Positions 1 through 7,252 of a stretch of 14,818 nucleotides of DNA are shown piece after piece. This stretch comes from an uncultured Lachnospiraceae bacterium. Lineage in GTDB: Bacteria; Bacillota; Clostridia; Lachnospirales; Lachnospiraceae. Numbering within the stretch: the stretch's first letter is position 1; each line of letters opens with the position of its first letter. A model generated the notes under the pieces. It was not told where the DNA came from. It made no database searches and saw only the letters and a list, made by a program, of their open reading frames with translations. Both the position numbers and the translations under genes were made by a program. Location of the stretch: NCBI GenBank assembly GCA_945787485.1, contig CALZHV010000036.1, forward strand, positions 1-14,818, read 5' to 3'.

Positions 1-552
1 TATTTTCCCTTTTACAGTACGAAGCTCGCGTACCATTTCTCCTGAAATAAATCTTACACCCTGTCTTCTTGCCATCTTATAATATCCGAGTGTTGTTGTA
101 AGCGGATTGGCATGTCCGTCTGTCGGACACCATGAAGCACATGTAACCTCATTTGACAAATATGGGTTAATTCTTCTGACCTCGTCTCCGTCAATCATCC
201 TTACATCAAGCCCAACACCTCTTGCGCTGTCTGCGAGCTTTGTAAGTATTTCCTTATGCTTTTCATTTTTTCCAAGACGCAGATTACCATCCTGATGGTA
301 TTCACAATCAACCTCTAATTCTTCTGACAAAGTTGGCCAGAGATTCTTTATTCCATACATAACAAGAGGCAATTCCCTTACATCTCTTCCTGACTGACGA
401 ACACCACCACCATTACGTGATGAACCGCCATTTCCAATATGATCGCTTCCTTCGAGGACAATTACACTCGTTCCCATTTTTGAAAGATAGTATGCTGTGG
501 CACAACCAATTATACCGCCACCAACTATAATTACGTCTGCACAATTATTCAT
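1..552 (-). CDS. DAO-family FAD-dependent amine/amino-acid dehydrogenase subunit (partial, C-terminus beyond window)
   Basis: The first 184 residues of a D-amino-acid-oxidase-fold flavoprotein run off the left edge. The start is at 552, where an AAGGAGG ends nine bases upstream; two earlier ATGs are too close to it. The N-terminus holds the dinucleotide-binding motif GGGIIG at residues 11-16, an acidic residue ending strand 2 (VIVLEG), and the SSRNGGGVRQSG stretch typical of the sarcosine oxidase beta / HcnC / opine oxidase B group, where FAD sits beside the substrate amine. It overlaps the end of the BFD-type gene by eight bases, so the two are translationally coupled. Family knowledge makes this the catalytic subunit that oxidises a C-N bond of an amino acid, imino acid or opine. 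The substrate cannot be read from the N-terminal part. In an anaerobe electrons would leave through the iron-sulfur partners rather than to oxygen (inference). Confidence 0.88.
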   Translation of the reverse strand, partial: MNNCADVIIVGGGIIGCATAYYLSKMGTSVIVLEGSDHIGNGGSSRNGGGVRQSGRDVRELPLVMYGIKNLWPTLSEELEVDCEYHQDGNLRLGKNEKHKEILTKLADSARGVGLDVRMIDGDEVRRINPYLSNEVTCASWCPTDGHANPLTTTLGYYKMARRQGVRFISGEMVRELRTVKGKI

Positions 553-883
553 GGTCATCATCCTCCTTTGCTTCGTTTGCAAATACATGCATTTCTATTG
601 GTCGCATTGGAACCCTGCTTGTTGCAGGTTCAAGCTCTGCAGGAGATATTCCAAGTTCTCTTGCCACTATTCCCTTTACCAGTTTACTGCATGTCTGTCC
701 CTGACAAAGTCCCATGCCGGTTCTCAAATATCGTCTTATTTCCGTTAATGTCCACATTCCGTCATGTACAGCCCTACGAATTTCACCTTTTGTTATTTCT
801 TCACATCTGCAGATAATCATGTCGTCATCATCTGCCGGAATAAATTCTCCTATATCTCTTGATCTATCATTGACACTATTCAT
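545..883 (-). CDS. BFD-type [2Fe-2S] protein, dehydrogenase electron-transfer subunit
   Basis: A 112-residue protein with a bacterioferritin-associated-ferredoxin-like (BFD) [2Fe-2S] domain. Four cysteines are placed as C25-x-C27 (ICRCEE) and C60-x4-C65 (GLCQGQTC), the spacing expected for this fold. In HcnB, opine oxidase A and sarcosine oxidase alpha the same domain is fused to the FAD/NAD subunit; here it is a separate gene. A run of acidic residues (ADDDD) precedes the domain and another (KEDDDHE) ends the protein. The start at 883 has AAAAGGAGG upstream. The gene lies 30 bases after the FAD/4Fe-4S subunit and overlaps the DAO subunit, so all are probably one complex. Its likely role is to carry electrons between the catalytic flavin and the NAD(P)-binding subunit. 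The fold call is firm; the electron path is inferred. Confidence 0.85.
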   Translation of the reverse strand: MNSVNDRSRDIGEFIPADDDDMIICRCEEITKGEIRRAVHDGMWTLTEIRRYLRTGMGLCQGQTCSKLVKGIVARELGISPAELEPATSRVPMRPIEMHVFANEAKEDDDHE

Positions 884-913
884 AGCCTTACCTCCTTTTT
901 ATGCCCTGTACCC

Positions 914-2491
914 TTAATATGCCTTGAAAAATCTTGCTTTCATTGCATATTCTTTAGGAACTCTGATAGTAAGAAGATTTGTTTTATCAAAGGCTTTCAT
1001 GCTCTTCACATTTACTACCTCTGCATCACAAACTCTCTTGCCGTCTCTTCCAAGACCATCACCCTTTGTACCGACCTCCGGCAAAGGTAAAAACTCATAT
1101 GGAAGTGTTACTGTAGCCGTTCCGTCTCCACAATCCTCATCTACCAAAAAGATTGCCTGCCCCGAACAGGATGCAACACACATTCCGCAGTTAATACATG
1201 TTTCATTTTCAACTACCGTAGGTAAAGAAGTAATATTAGCGCCTATGCTGATACATTTTTTAGGGCAGGCATCCTGACATGGATTACAAGGAATATTCTG
1301 TGTACATTCGATAACAGGATGTATTCCTTTTTTGTGTGTAACACCCGGATAACGCTCTATTTCATCATCAGCCACAAAACCCTTCTTCAACAGATTTGTT
1401 GAAATAGGAATTCCTTCTTCTGTTTCCGTAATTGTCTTTCCTCTGTTTGCAGGTGCAAACATACCCTGTCTTAATCCGTCTAATGCAGCATCTAATTTAA
1501 CAAGCTCTGCATCCATCTCGTCCTTATCGATATATCCAATATACTCTGATGCGGCAATACCTGCCATTCGACCTTCAATCATTGCCGAGCTTGCTTCCTC
1601 TATTCCCGAAACATCACCTGCTACATATATTCCCGGTATAGACGTTCTTCCGTACTCGTCACATATCGGTACCTGGCCACCACGTTTTGGATTATCCTCC
1701 ATCTCACAGCCTGCCATTTTAAGGAGCTGTGACATTGGGGAAAGACCAACTGCAAGACAAATTGTATCAACATCAAAATGTTTCTCTGTTCCCGGTATAA
1801 ACTTGAAATGTTCATCAACCTCTGCAATAGTAACACCCTTTACGCAATCCTCACCTTCAGCCTTTACTATTGTGTGCGATAAATAAAATGGAACTCCGGT
1901 TCTTGCAACCTTAGCCGCATGTACACCATATCCGCCTACCTTTGGTGCTGCATCCACAAGTGCCACGACCTCGCAACCACACTGTAATAACTGGAAGCTT
2001 ACTACAAGTCCTACATTACCGGAACCAAGCATAAGTATCTTCTGTCCGGGCTTAACTCCGTGTAAATTCATCATAGTCTGCGCTGCACCTGCTCCGATAA
2101 CACCCGGCAATGTCCATCCTTCAAATGTAACCATATTTTCAGCAGCTCCGGTAGCAATAATAACCGTATCACCTTTATAGTGATTTATTGCTTCGCCAAT
2201 TTTGACAACTATCTCCTTATCCTGATAAAGACCTATAACTGTGGCATTTAATACAACTTCTACACCTAAGCTGTCAGCTTCCTCGAGCAGCTGTTCTCCT
2301 ATTACAAATCCTCTTATTTTTGCTTTATGTTCTTTAGAGCCGAAGAATTTATGAATCTGTTTAAAAAGCTGTCCACCCGGCTTTTCATTTTCATCAAATA
2401 CAACTACCTTTAATCCTCTTTTTGCAGCCTCTATTGCCGCTGACAAACCGGAAGGGCCTGCACCTACAATTATCAAATCATATCTTTTCAT
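914..2491 (-). CDS. FAD/NAD(P)-dependent oxidoreductase with two [4Fe-4S] motifs (HcnB / opine oxidase A-like)
   Basis: A 525-residue soluble flavoprotein. FAD binding is shown by GAGPSG at 10-15 and the DENEKPGGQL segment at 34-42. A second Rossmann motif, GSGNVG at 156-161, fits NAD(P). YVAGDVSG near 289-296 is the usual second FAD contact. The C-terminal part has two ferredoxin-like cysteine clusters: C396-x5-C402-x2-C405-x3-C409-P, then C432-x2-C435-x2-C438-x3-C442. The first cluster has a stretched first spacing. The family (HcnB, opine oxidase A, archaeal dye-linked proline dehydrogenase alpha) normally carries a fused BFD domain; this protein has the 4Fe-4S insert and leaves BFD to the next gene. 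It starts 13 bases after the small [2Fe-2S] gene behind a GGGAGG-type site. It probably passes electrons from the DAO subunit to NAD(P) or ferredoxin; the direction and acceptor are inference. Confidence 0.88.
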   Translation of the reverse strand: MKRYDLIIVGAGPSGLSAAIEAAKRGLKVVVFDENEKPGGQLFKQIHKFFGSKEHKAKIRGFVIGEQLLEEADSLGVEVVLNATVIGLYQDKEIVVKIGEAINHYKGDTVIIATGAAENMVTFEGWTLPGVIGAGAAQTMMNLHGVKPGQKILMLGSGNVGLVVSFQLLQCGCEVVALVDAAPKVGGYGVHAAKVARTGVPFYLSHTIVKAEGEDCVKGVTIAEVDEHFKFIPGTEKHFDVDTICLAVGLSPMSQLLKMAGCEMEDNPKRGGQVPICDEYGRTSIPGIYVAGDVSGIEEASSAMIEGRMAGIAASEYIGYIDKDEMDAELVKLDAALDGLRQGMFAPANRGKTITETEEGIPISTNLLKKGFVADDEIERYPGVTHKKGIHPVIECTQNIPCNPCQDACPKKCISIGANITSLPTVVENETCINCGMCVASCSGQAIFLVDEDCGDGTATVTLPYEFLPLPEVGTKGDGLGRDGKRVCDAEVVNVKSMKAFDKTNLLTIRVPKEYAMKARFFKAY

Positions 2492-2504
2492 TTAAACCGC
2501 CTCC

Positions 2505-2831
2505 CTACTGTTCACTAAATGGCTTATCACTTACACCATACTGTGTCTTTATTTCCATGCCTTCCTTTAATGGTGTAACACATGTTCTTACATTTGGAAC
2601 ACCGTCAACTACCATTACGCAGTCTGTACATCTGCCGATGGCACAAAAAATACCACGTGGTCTGTGTTCTTTTTTTGTATATCTGTGAATCATAATGCCA
2701 CAAGCTTTTAAGGCTGCCGCAATCGGTTCTCCTTCACATCCTTCATATTCCTTACCGTCATACGTAAATTTTACCAATTTGCCTTTTTCCTGAACTCCCA
2801 ATATTGGATGTTCTTCAATTCTCATATCCAT
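2505..2831 (-). CDS. Small [2Fe-2S] subunit (Fer2_4 type, HcnA / sarcosine oxidase alpha N-terminal-like)
   Basis: A 108-residue protein matching the free-standing [2Fe-2S] subunit of the HcnA / D-hydroxyproline dehydrogenase gamma group, which corresponds to the N-terminal domain of sarcosine oxidase alpha. The cluster ligands are C63-x4-C68-x2-C71-x12-C84, in the segments RGIFCAIGRCTDC and VDGVPNVRTC, both characteristic of the family. It begins at 2831 behind GAGGA; a second ATG two codons later is a less likely start. It follows the second ornithine-cyclodeaminase-family gene by 42 bases and precedes the FAD subunit by 13, so it is the first dehydrogenase subunit in the transcript. It should be an electron relay in the complex. 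Identification is firm from the cysteine spacing and flanking residues. Confidence 0.88.
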   Translation of the reverse strand: MDMRIEEHPILGVQEKGKLVKFTYDGKEYEGCEGEPIAAALKACGIMIHRYTKKEHRPRGIFCAIGRCTDCVMVVDGVPNVRTCVTPLKEGMEIKTQYGVSDKPFSEQ

Positions 2832-2873
2832 AACGATTCCTCACTTTCTAAAACAAATAAATCTCTTAATCTG

Positions 2874-4007
2874 TTAGTGCATATCCGGTGTCTCCCAAAG
2901 TCTTAATTTCACTCCAAGTCCCATCTCCTTTGCCTTCTCATAACAAATCTTACCCCAGGCAACATCTTCAACAGGCATTCCTCCTACTGAATATACAATA
3001 ATCTGATCATCGCTTACTCTTCCCGGTCTCTTTCCATATATAATGTCTCCTAAGTCTATAATATCGCTTTTTGATATAATTCCTTCATGAGCCATATCTG
3101 TAAACTTTGAACCGATAATGTTATTTGCACCAAATGAAGGATAAGGAAATTCTTCTTCCCATGCTTCATAAAGTCTCAGGTTATCAACAACCAATGTGCA
3201 ATCCTTCATTTCGTTGCTGTCCATTTCAAAACAGCTTACTCCGATTAAAACCGCTCCCGGCTTTAACCATTCTTTCTTTACAAAAGGATAAGTTGAAACA
3301 TCGGTTCCTCCGCTGTTTGCAAATGATATTACATCTGCATCCTTTACCAGTTCCTCAATCGTATCAACCGGATATACATTTTTTAATTGCGGATATGTTT
3401 GTTTAACATATTCGACAAATTTATCAAGCGAAGCTTTTCCACGACCTTTTACTTTAACCGTGTCTATATTTTTACAGGTAGCCATTATTGCTTCTAAGGA
3501 TGTCTTTCCCATAACACCCGGTCCACATATGGCACATACTGTTGCGTCCTTTTTAACAAGATATTTTGCTCCGACTCCAGGAATTGCACCGGTACGATAT
3601 GCGCTTAAAAGATTTGCACTCATAAGTGCCAGAGGAGCTCCCGTATCCTTATCATTTAACATTACCGTCAATATTGATCTAGGCAATCCTTTTTCTTTGT
3701 TTGCCATATTTGAGCCATACCATTTCATTCCCATCAAATCAAATGGTCCGCCTATATAAGCCGGCATCGCCATAAATCTTCTGTCATCTCCTTCATCCTT
3801 TGGCATATTCGGAAATGGCGAATCCTTTGGAAATGAAACCTGACTTCCATGTGAGTTATGATTTTCACCACCCATAACATAATCACCTACGCTAAGACAT
3901 TTGACAACCTCCTCCATGGCTTCTATACATGCCGGCATATCTTTAACTCCGGCCTTTATCATATCCTCTTCACTCAAGAACAAAAAATCAATCGTTGGAT
4001 AACTCAT
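2874..4007 (-). CDS. Ornithine cyclodeaminase / mu-crystallin family protein, second copy (operon 2)
   Basis: A 377-residue NAD(P)-dependent enzyme of the ornithine cyclodeaminase / mu-crystallin family. Visible motifs are RRFMAMPAYIGG at 76-87, the GMKWYGSN segment with the likely active-site lysine K95, LLSAYRTGA with R138 in the expected carboxylate-binding place, and the Rossmann motif GPGVMG at 162-167. It is longer than typical ornithine cyclodeaminases (about 330-350 residues) because of an N-terminal insertion around 45-75 (GGENHNSHGS and following). Family members cyclise ornithine to proline, reduce cyclic imines such as pyrroline-2-carboxylate, or act as amino acid or opine dehydrogenases; which applies here is unknown. 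From memory, public annotations sometimes call this long clostridial subgroup 'tyramine oxidase subunit B'; I could not check that. It is the first gene of the dehydrogenase operon, behind AAGGAGG, and a clear paralogue of the gene at 4211-5359. Confidence 0.87.
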   Translation of the reverse strand: MSYPTIDFLFLSEEDMIKAGVKDMPACIEAMEEVVKCLSVGDYVMGGENHNSHGSQVSFPKDSPFPNMPKDEGDDRRFMAMPAYIGGPFDLMGMKWYGSNMANKEKGLPRSILTVMLNDKDTGAPLALMSANLLSAYRTGAIPGVGAKYLVKKDATVCAICGPGVMGKTSLEAIMATCKNIDTVKVKGRGKASLDKFVEYVKQTYPQLKNVYPVDTIEELVKDADVISFANSGGTDVSTYPFVKKEWLKPGAVLIGVSCFEMDSNEMKDCTLVVDNLRLYEAWEEEFPYPSFGANNIIGSKFTDMAHEGIISKSDIIDLGDIIYGKRPGRVSDDQIIVYSVGGMPVEDVAWGKICYEKAKEMGLGVKLRLWETPDMH

Positions 4008-4026
4008 ACTATTTCCTCCTTCTAAT

Positions 4027-4042
4027 TTAAGTAATTACTTAA
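4027..4042. repeat. 16-base perfect palindrome in the operon 2 leader
   Basis: The sequence TTAAGTAATTACTTAA is its own reverse complement. It lies between the leader hairpin (4084-4104) and the ribosome binding site of the gene starting at 4007. It may be a protein-binding site or a small RNA hairpin near the ribosome binding site. AT-rich DNA makes short palindromes common, so function is uncertain. Confidence 0.4.
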
Positions 4043-4073
4043 CATTGCAATTTGTCTGTATATTAGTATTTTT

Positions 4074-4104
4074 AAAAAGAAAAGGGCTGTATATAATACA
4101 GCCC
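4074..4104 (-). terminator. Intrinsic terminator / leader hairpin between the two ornithine-cyclodeaminase-family genes
   Basis: On the minus strand GGGCTGTAT pairs perfectly with ATACAGCCC across a three-base loop, followed by TTTTCTTTTT. It stands about 107 bases after the stop of the gene ending at 4211 and 76 bases before the start at 4007. It would end operon 1, but it also lies downstream of the predicted operon 2 promoter (4123-4151), so it may act as a leader attenuator. Confidence 0.75.
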
Positions 4105-4122
4105 CTTTGCTATCTTGTTACT

Positions 4123-4151
4123 AATGTACGCCTTTTTTTTACTTATTTCAA
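4123..4151 (-). promoter_or_regulatory. Predicted sigma-A promoter of operon 2
   Basis: The minus strand reads TTGAAA (4146-4151), 17 bases, then TACATT (4123-4128). The -35 matches 5/6 and the -10 4/6 of consensus. An AAGTrGTAyAAA box ends exactly 18 bases upstream, the same geometry as at the operon 1 promoter. Predicted start is near 4116, just before the hairpin at 4084-4104. Confidence 0.5.
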
Positions 4152-4169
4152 TTACTTAAACAGTCCAAC

Positions 4170-4212
4170 TTTGTACTACTTATTTGGCATTTATACTACT
4201 TTTTAAGTATTT
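4170..4212 (-). promoter_or_regulatory. Tandem AAGTrGTAyAAA boxes upstream of operon 2
   Basis: On the minus strand AAGTAGTATAAA (4190-4201) and AAGTAGTACAAA (4170-4181) are direct repeats with a period of exactly 20 bases, about two helical turns. The proximal box ends 18 bases upstream of the predicted -35, placing its centre near -61, a usual class I activator position. The distal box is part of a 23-base stretch (4190-4212) that matches 9854-9876 at 22 of 23 positions. The stretch overlaps the stop codon of the upstream gene. Confidence 0.5.
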
Positions 4213-5359
4213 ACAGCATAAATGGTTCATCCCAAAGATTAAGTATTGTTCCTATTCCCAATTCCAAAGCTTTGTTATAACAGTCATATCCCCATGACAA
4301 ATCCTCAAGCGGCATTCCGCCTATTGAACACATAACAATCTCATCATGACTTTGTCTTCCCTCGGAGATACCGTTTACTATGTCGCAAATATTTATTACA
4401 TCTTCTCTTTTTGCCTTGTTTGTATTTACCAGATGAACAAAATGGATACCCATTATGCACCATTCTCTTTTATTTCCGAATTCATCAACAGGTCCTCTGG
4501 CAATAAAGTTACTCATATATTTTTCATACATTCCGTAGTTGTCAACAACCATTTTTGTATCCAGAAAATCATCGAATTTTTTGTAATAAAAGCTTCCCAT
4601 GGAAAAAACCGTTGCTCCGGGTTTAAACCATTCCTTGTGAAACTCTTCCATATTTTCCTTGCTTACAGACATTGCCTCACTTACAACATCAGCATCCCTG
4701 CAGGCTTCTTCAAGACTGTCGCAAATTACTATCTTTTTAATCTGCGGATAATTCTCTTCGATAAATTTCTTCATTTCAAGAGCCGTTTTAGAGGTTTTTG
4801 AGCTTCCTCTGAGTTTTATTTCTTCAAGCTCCGGAAGAACAGTCATATAACACATCAACGCACATTTGTTTATTACTCCGGGTCCTATGAGTGATAAAAC
4901 CTTTGAATCCTTGTTTGCAAGATATGTAGCTGCCATTGCAGGCATAGCACCTGTCCTCATCGCACTTAACAGATTTGCACTCATAATTGCTTTTGGTGCT
5001 CCCGTATTTACGTCAGAAAGTGTAACCATAAGAATTGATCTCGGTAACTTAAGCTCACTGTTATGACTGTTTGAACCATAATATTTCTGTCCTGCAATGT
5101 GGAATCTTCCTCCTAAATATGCAGGCATCGCCATAAATCTTCTGTCAGGTCCATCATCAAGAGGAAAGTCTTCTATGTCTGATTTCTGGGGAAAATTCAT
5201 CTGCAGACCATGTTCATCGCCTTTTGGTCCTCCAAGCAAAAAGTCTTTCTTCCCAAATAAAGACAATGTCTCACGCATTGTCTCTATACATCTGCCGGCG
5301 TCTAAGACGCCGGCATCTATCATATTTTTTTCATTTAAGTACAAAAAATCAATCTTCAT
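4211..5359 (-). CDS. Ornithine cyclodeaminase / mu-crystallin family protein, first copy (operon 1)
   Basis: A 382-residue paralogue of the gene at 2874-4007. Shared motifs include RRFMAMPAYLGG (73-84), the AGQKYYGSN segment with likely catalytic K92, LLSAMRTGAMPA with R135, and the nucleotide motif GPGVIN (159-164), where the last position is asparagine instead of the glycine seen in the second copy. The N-terminal insertion (LGGPKGDEHG and following) is also shared, so both belong to the same long subgroup. The gene starts 19 bases after potD with a GAGGT site and is therefore part of the transporter operon. It probably acts on the imported compound or its product as an NAD(P)-dependent imine reductase, cyclodeaminase or dehydrogenase; the exact reaction cannot be assigned. 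The changed Rossmann residue may alter cofactor binding relative to its partner, or the two may form a heteromer (inference). Confidence 0.87.
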   Translation of the reverse strand: MKIDFLYLNEKNMIDAGVLDAGRCIETMRETLSLFGKKDFLLGGPKGDEHGLQMNFPQKSDIEDFPLDDGPDRRFMAMPAYLGGRFHIAGQKYYGSNSHNSELKLPRSILMVTLSDVNTGAPKAIMSANLLSAMRTGAMPAMAATYLANKDSKVLSLIGPGVINKCALMCYMTVLPELEEIKLRGSSKTSKTALEMKKFIEENYPQIKKIVICDSLEEACRDADVVSEAMSVSKENMEEFHKEWFKPGATVFSMGSFYYKKFDDFLDTKMVVDNYGMYEKYMSNFIARGPVDEFGNKREWCIMGIHFVHLVNTNKAKREDVINICDIVNGISEGRQSHDEIVMCSIGGMPLEDLSWGYDCYNKALELGIGTILNLWDEPFML

Positions 5360-5378
5360 ATATCATACCTCGATTCAA

Positions 5379-6434
5379 TTACTCTTTTAACTTTGTCCAC
5401 ATCTCGTTGTAAATTTCAAGAGTTTCATTATCTAAATTTTCAACATATTCTCCTGATGATATAACTTCTGCAGGTGGATTTTTTGCTTCATTTTCACTGT
5501 AATCGGATCCCATTGCCTCAACAGCTGCTGTATTTGGGCAAAGGTAAGGGAATTCTTCTGATACAAGCTGTGCAGATTCTGTATCCAACATAAAGTTAAT
5601 AAACTTCATTGCTGCATCATAATTCTTACATCCCTTAAGAATCATCCAGTTATCCATAAATACATATGCTCCTTCTTCAGGATATACAACCTTGATGTCC
5701 GGATTTTCTTCCATTGAAAGTGCGATTTCTGCACTCCATATCATACCGACATTTGCATCACCTGATATAAGAGCACTCTTAGGACTGTCTGAATCATATA
5801 ACTTAACATTATTCTTAAGAGTTAATAGCTTTGTTTCAATCTCTGCAAGCTTATCTGGATCTGTCTCATTCATGCTATATCCAAGACTTCTTGCTGTCAT
5901 ACCAATTACTGCTCTGTAATCGTCGAGTACAACAAGCTGACCTTCAAGTGATGGATCAAACAAGTCATCATAGCTCTTTATTTCTTTATCAATTTTTGCT
6001 GTATTTACAGCTATTGCTGCAACACCTCCCTGATAAGGAACTGAATATACATTTCCCGGATCATATGATGGATTCAAATATGATTCTCCTATATTAGACA
6101 AATTAGTAAGTGCTTCTTTGTCAAGTTCTTCAACCATACCCTGCTCAATCAAAGACTGAACCATATAGTCACTCGGAAGAACAATGTCATATGTTCCTTC
6201 TGCTTCTGACTTTACTTTTGCAAGCATATCTTCATTTGATGAATAAGTTGAAACATTACATTTAATTCCTGTTTCCTCTTCAAATTTGTCAAAAACCGAC
6301 TCAGGCACATATTCTGTCCACACAAAGATGTTTATCTCTCCATTATCTGCTTTCTTTTCGGTGCCTCCACATCCTGTCAAGGCTGTCATTGCAAGTGCTG
6401 CACACATCATTAAACTAATTATTTTTTTCTTCAT
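5379..6434 (-). CDS. potD: Spermidine/putrescine-type ABC transporter substrate-binding lipoprotein
   Basis: A 351-residue binding protein, close to the 348 of E. coli PotD. The N-terminus is a lipoprotein signal with lipobox LTGC (residues 19-22), so the mature protein is anchored outside the membrane by C22. Family features include INIFVWTEYV, LPSDYMV (matching the PotD Ser/Tyr pair), GMIWSAEIA (the Trp229 region) and the VFMDNW segment holding the Asp257 equivalent. By eye some E. coli polyamine contacts differ: the Trp255 position is Phe, the Glu171 region reads DDYRAVIG, and the Gln327 region (SGEYVENL) lacks glutamine. The ligand may thus be another cationic amine. It starts two bases after potC, whose last codons supply its ribosome binding site, and precedes the ornithine-cyclodeaminase-family gene by 19 bases. 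The family call is firm; the ligand is open. Confidence 0.9.
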   Translation of the reverse strand: MKKKIISLMMCAALAMTALTGCGGTEKKADNGEINIFVWTEYVPESVFDKFEEETGIKCNVSTYSSNEDMLAKVKSEAEGTYDIVLPSDYMVQSLIEQGMVEELDKEALTNLSNIGESYLNPSYDPGNVYSVPYQGGVAAIAVNTAKIDKEIKSYDDLFDPSLEGQLVVLDDYRAVIGMTARSLGYSMNETDPDKLAEIETKLLTLKNNVKLYDSDSPKSALISGDANVGMIWSAEIALSMEENPDIKVVYPEEGAYVFMDNWMILKGCKNYDAAMKFINFMLDTESAQLVSEEFPYLCPNTAAVEAMGSDYSENEAKNPPAEVISSGEYVENLDNETLEIYNEMWTKLKE

Positions 6435-6436
6435 AA

Positions 6437-7240
6437 TTATTCCTCCTTTTTCTTCTTCAAAAGGTTACTTTGTGTTAATACAACCAATACTATGGTTCCT
6501 ATTAATATTATTGTAGAAAGAGCATTTACATCCGGAGATACACCGCTCTTAATACTTTCCATTACCTTAAGTGGATAAGTTTTTGTCTGACCATTTACAA
6601 AATAGCTGATTATTACATCGTCTATAGAAAGTGTAAATGCCAGCAAAGCTCCGCCACCTATACCCGGTGCCAACACAGGTAATGTAACCTGGAAAAAGGT
6701 CACTATTCTGTTCGCACCCAAATCCATGCTTGCCTCTTCAATAGAGTTGTCATATCCATCTAATCTTGCTCTTACGTTAAATATAACAAATGGTACACAA
6801 AACGTAACATGCGATAAAATGAGTGTAAGCATACCTCTTGGAATGTTTACATTTGAAAATATTGTAAGGAGCGAAATACCAAGTACAATCTCCGGAATTA
6901 CTACCGGAATATAAAGCAGGCTGTTTAAAATACCTTTACCCTTGAATTTATACTTATACATACCTACCGCTCCGAGTGTTCCTATTATCGTTGCAAGAAT
7001 TGTACTGACTAATGCGATAATCATTGTGTTTCCAAATGCACTCAAAAGCGACGTATTGCTCCACAATTCCACATACCAGTCAAAGGTAAAACCTTTCCAT
7101 GAAAGGTATGGCTTGCTTGTTGTTGCATTGAATGAATTAACAACGATTACTGAAATAGGCAGAAACAAAAACAAATATACAAGTCCACAGAAGGCAACGT
7201 TAAATATTCCATGAAATGCTTTTTTATTTTTTCTTTTCAT
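6437..7240 (-). CDS. potC: Spermidine/putrescine-type ABC transporter permease (PotC)
   Basis: A 267-residue inner-membrane permease of the binding-protein-dependent family. It has a basic N-terminus (MKRKNKK) and about six hydrophobic helices. The EAA loop that docks on the ATPase is visible as EASMDLGANRIVTFFQVTLPVLAPGI, here given in two parts: EASMDLGANR, then FQVTLPVLAPG. The long periplasmic-side segment after helix 1 (SFNATTSKPYLSWKG) is typical of PotC/YdcV. It starts 12 bases after potB with AAGGAGG overlapping the potB stop, and its final codons (KKKKEE) contain the ribosome binding site for potD. It forms the transmembrane channel with PotB. Confidence 0.93.
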   Translation of the reverse strand: MKRKNKKAFHGIFNVAFCGLVYLFLFLPISVIVVNSFNATTSKPYLSWKGFTFDWYVELWSNTSLLSAFGNTMIIALVSTILATIIGTLGAVGMYKYKFKGKGILNSLLYIPVVIPEIVLGISLLTIFSNVNIPRGMLTLILSHVTFCVPFVIFNVRARLDGYDNSIEEASMDLGANRIVTFFQVTLPVLAPGIGGGALLAFTLSIDDVIISYFVNGQTKTYPLKVMESIKSGVSPDVNALSTIILIGTIVLVVLTQSNLLKKKKEE

Positions 7241-7252
7241 ATATTGCCCTCC

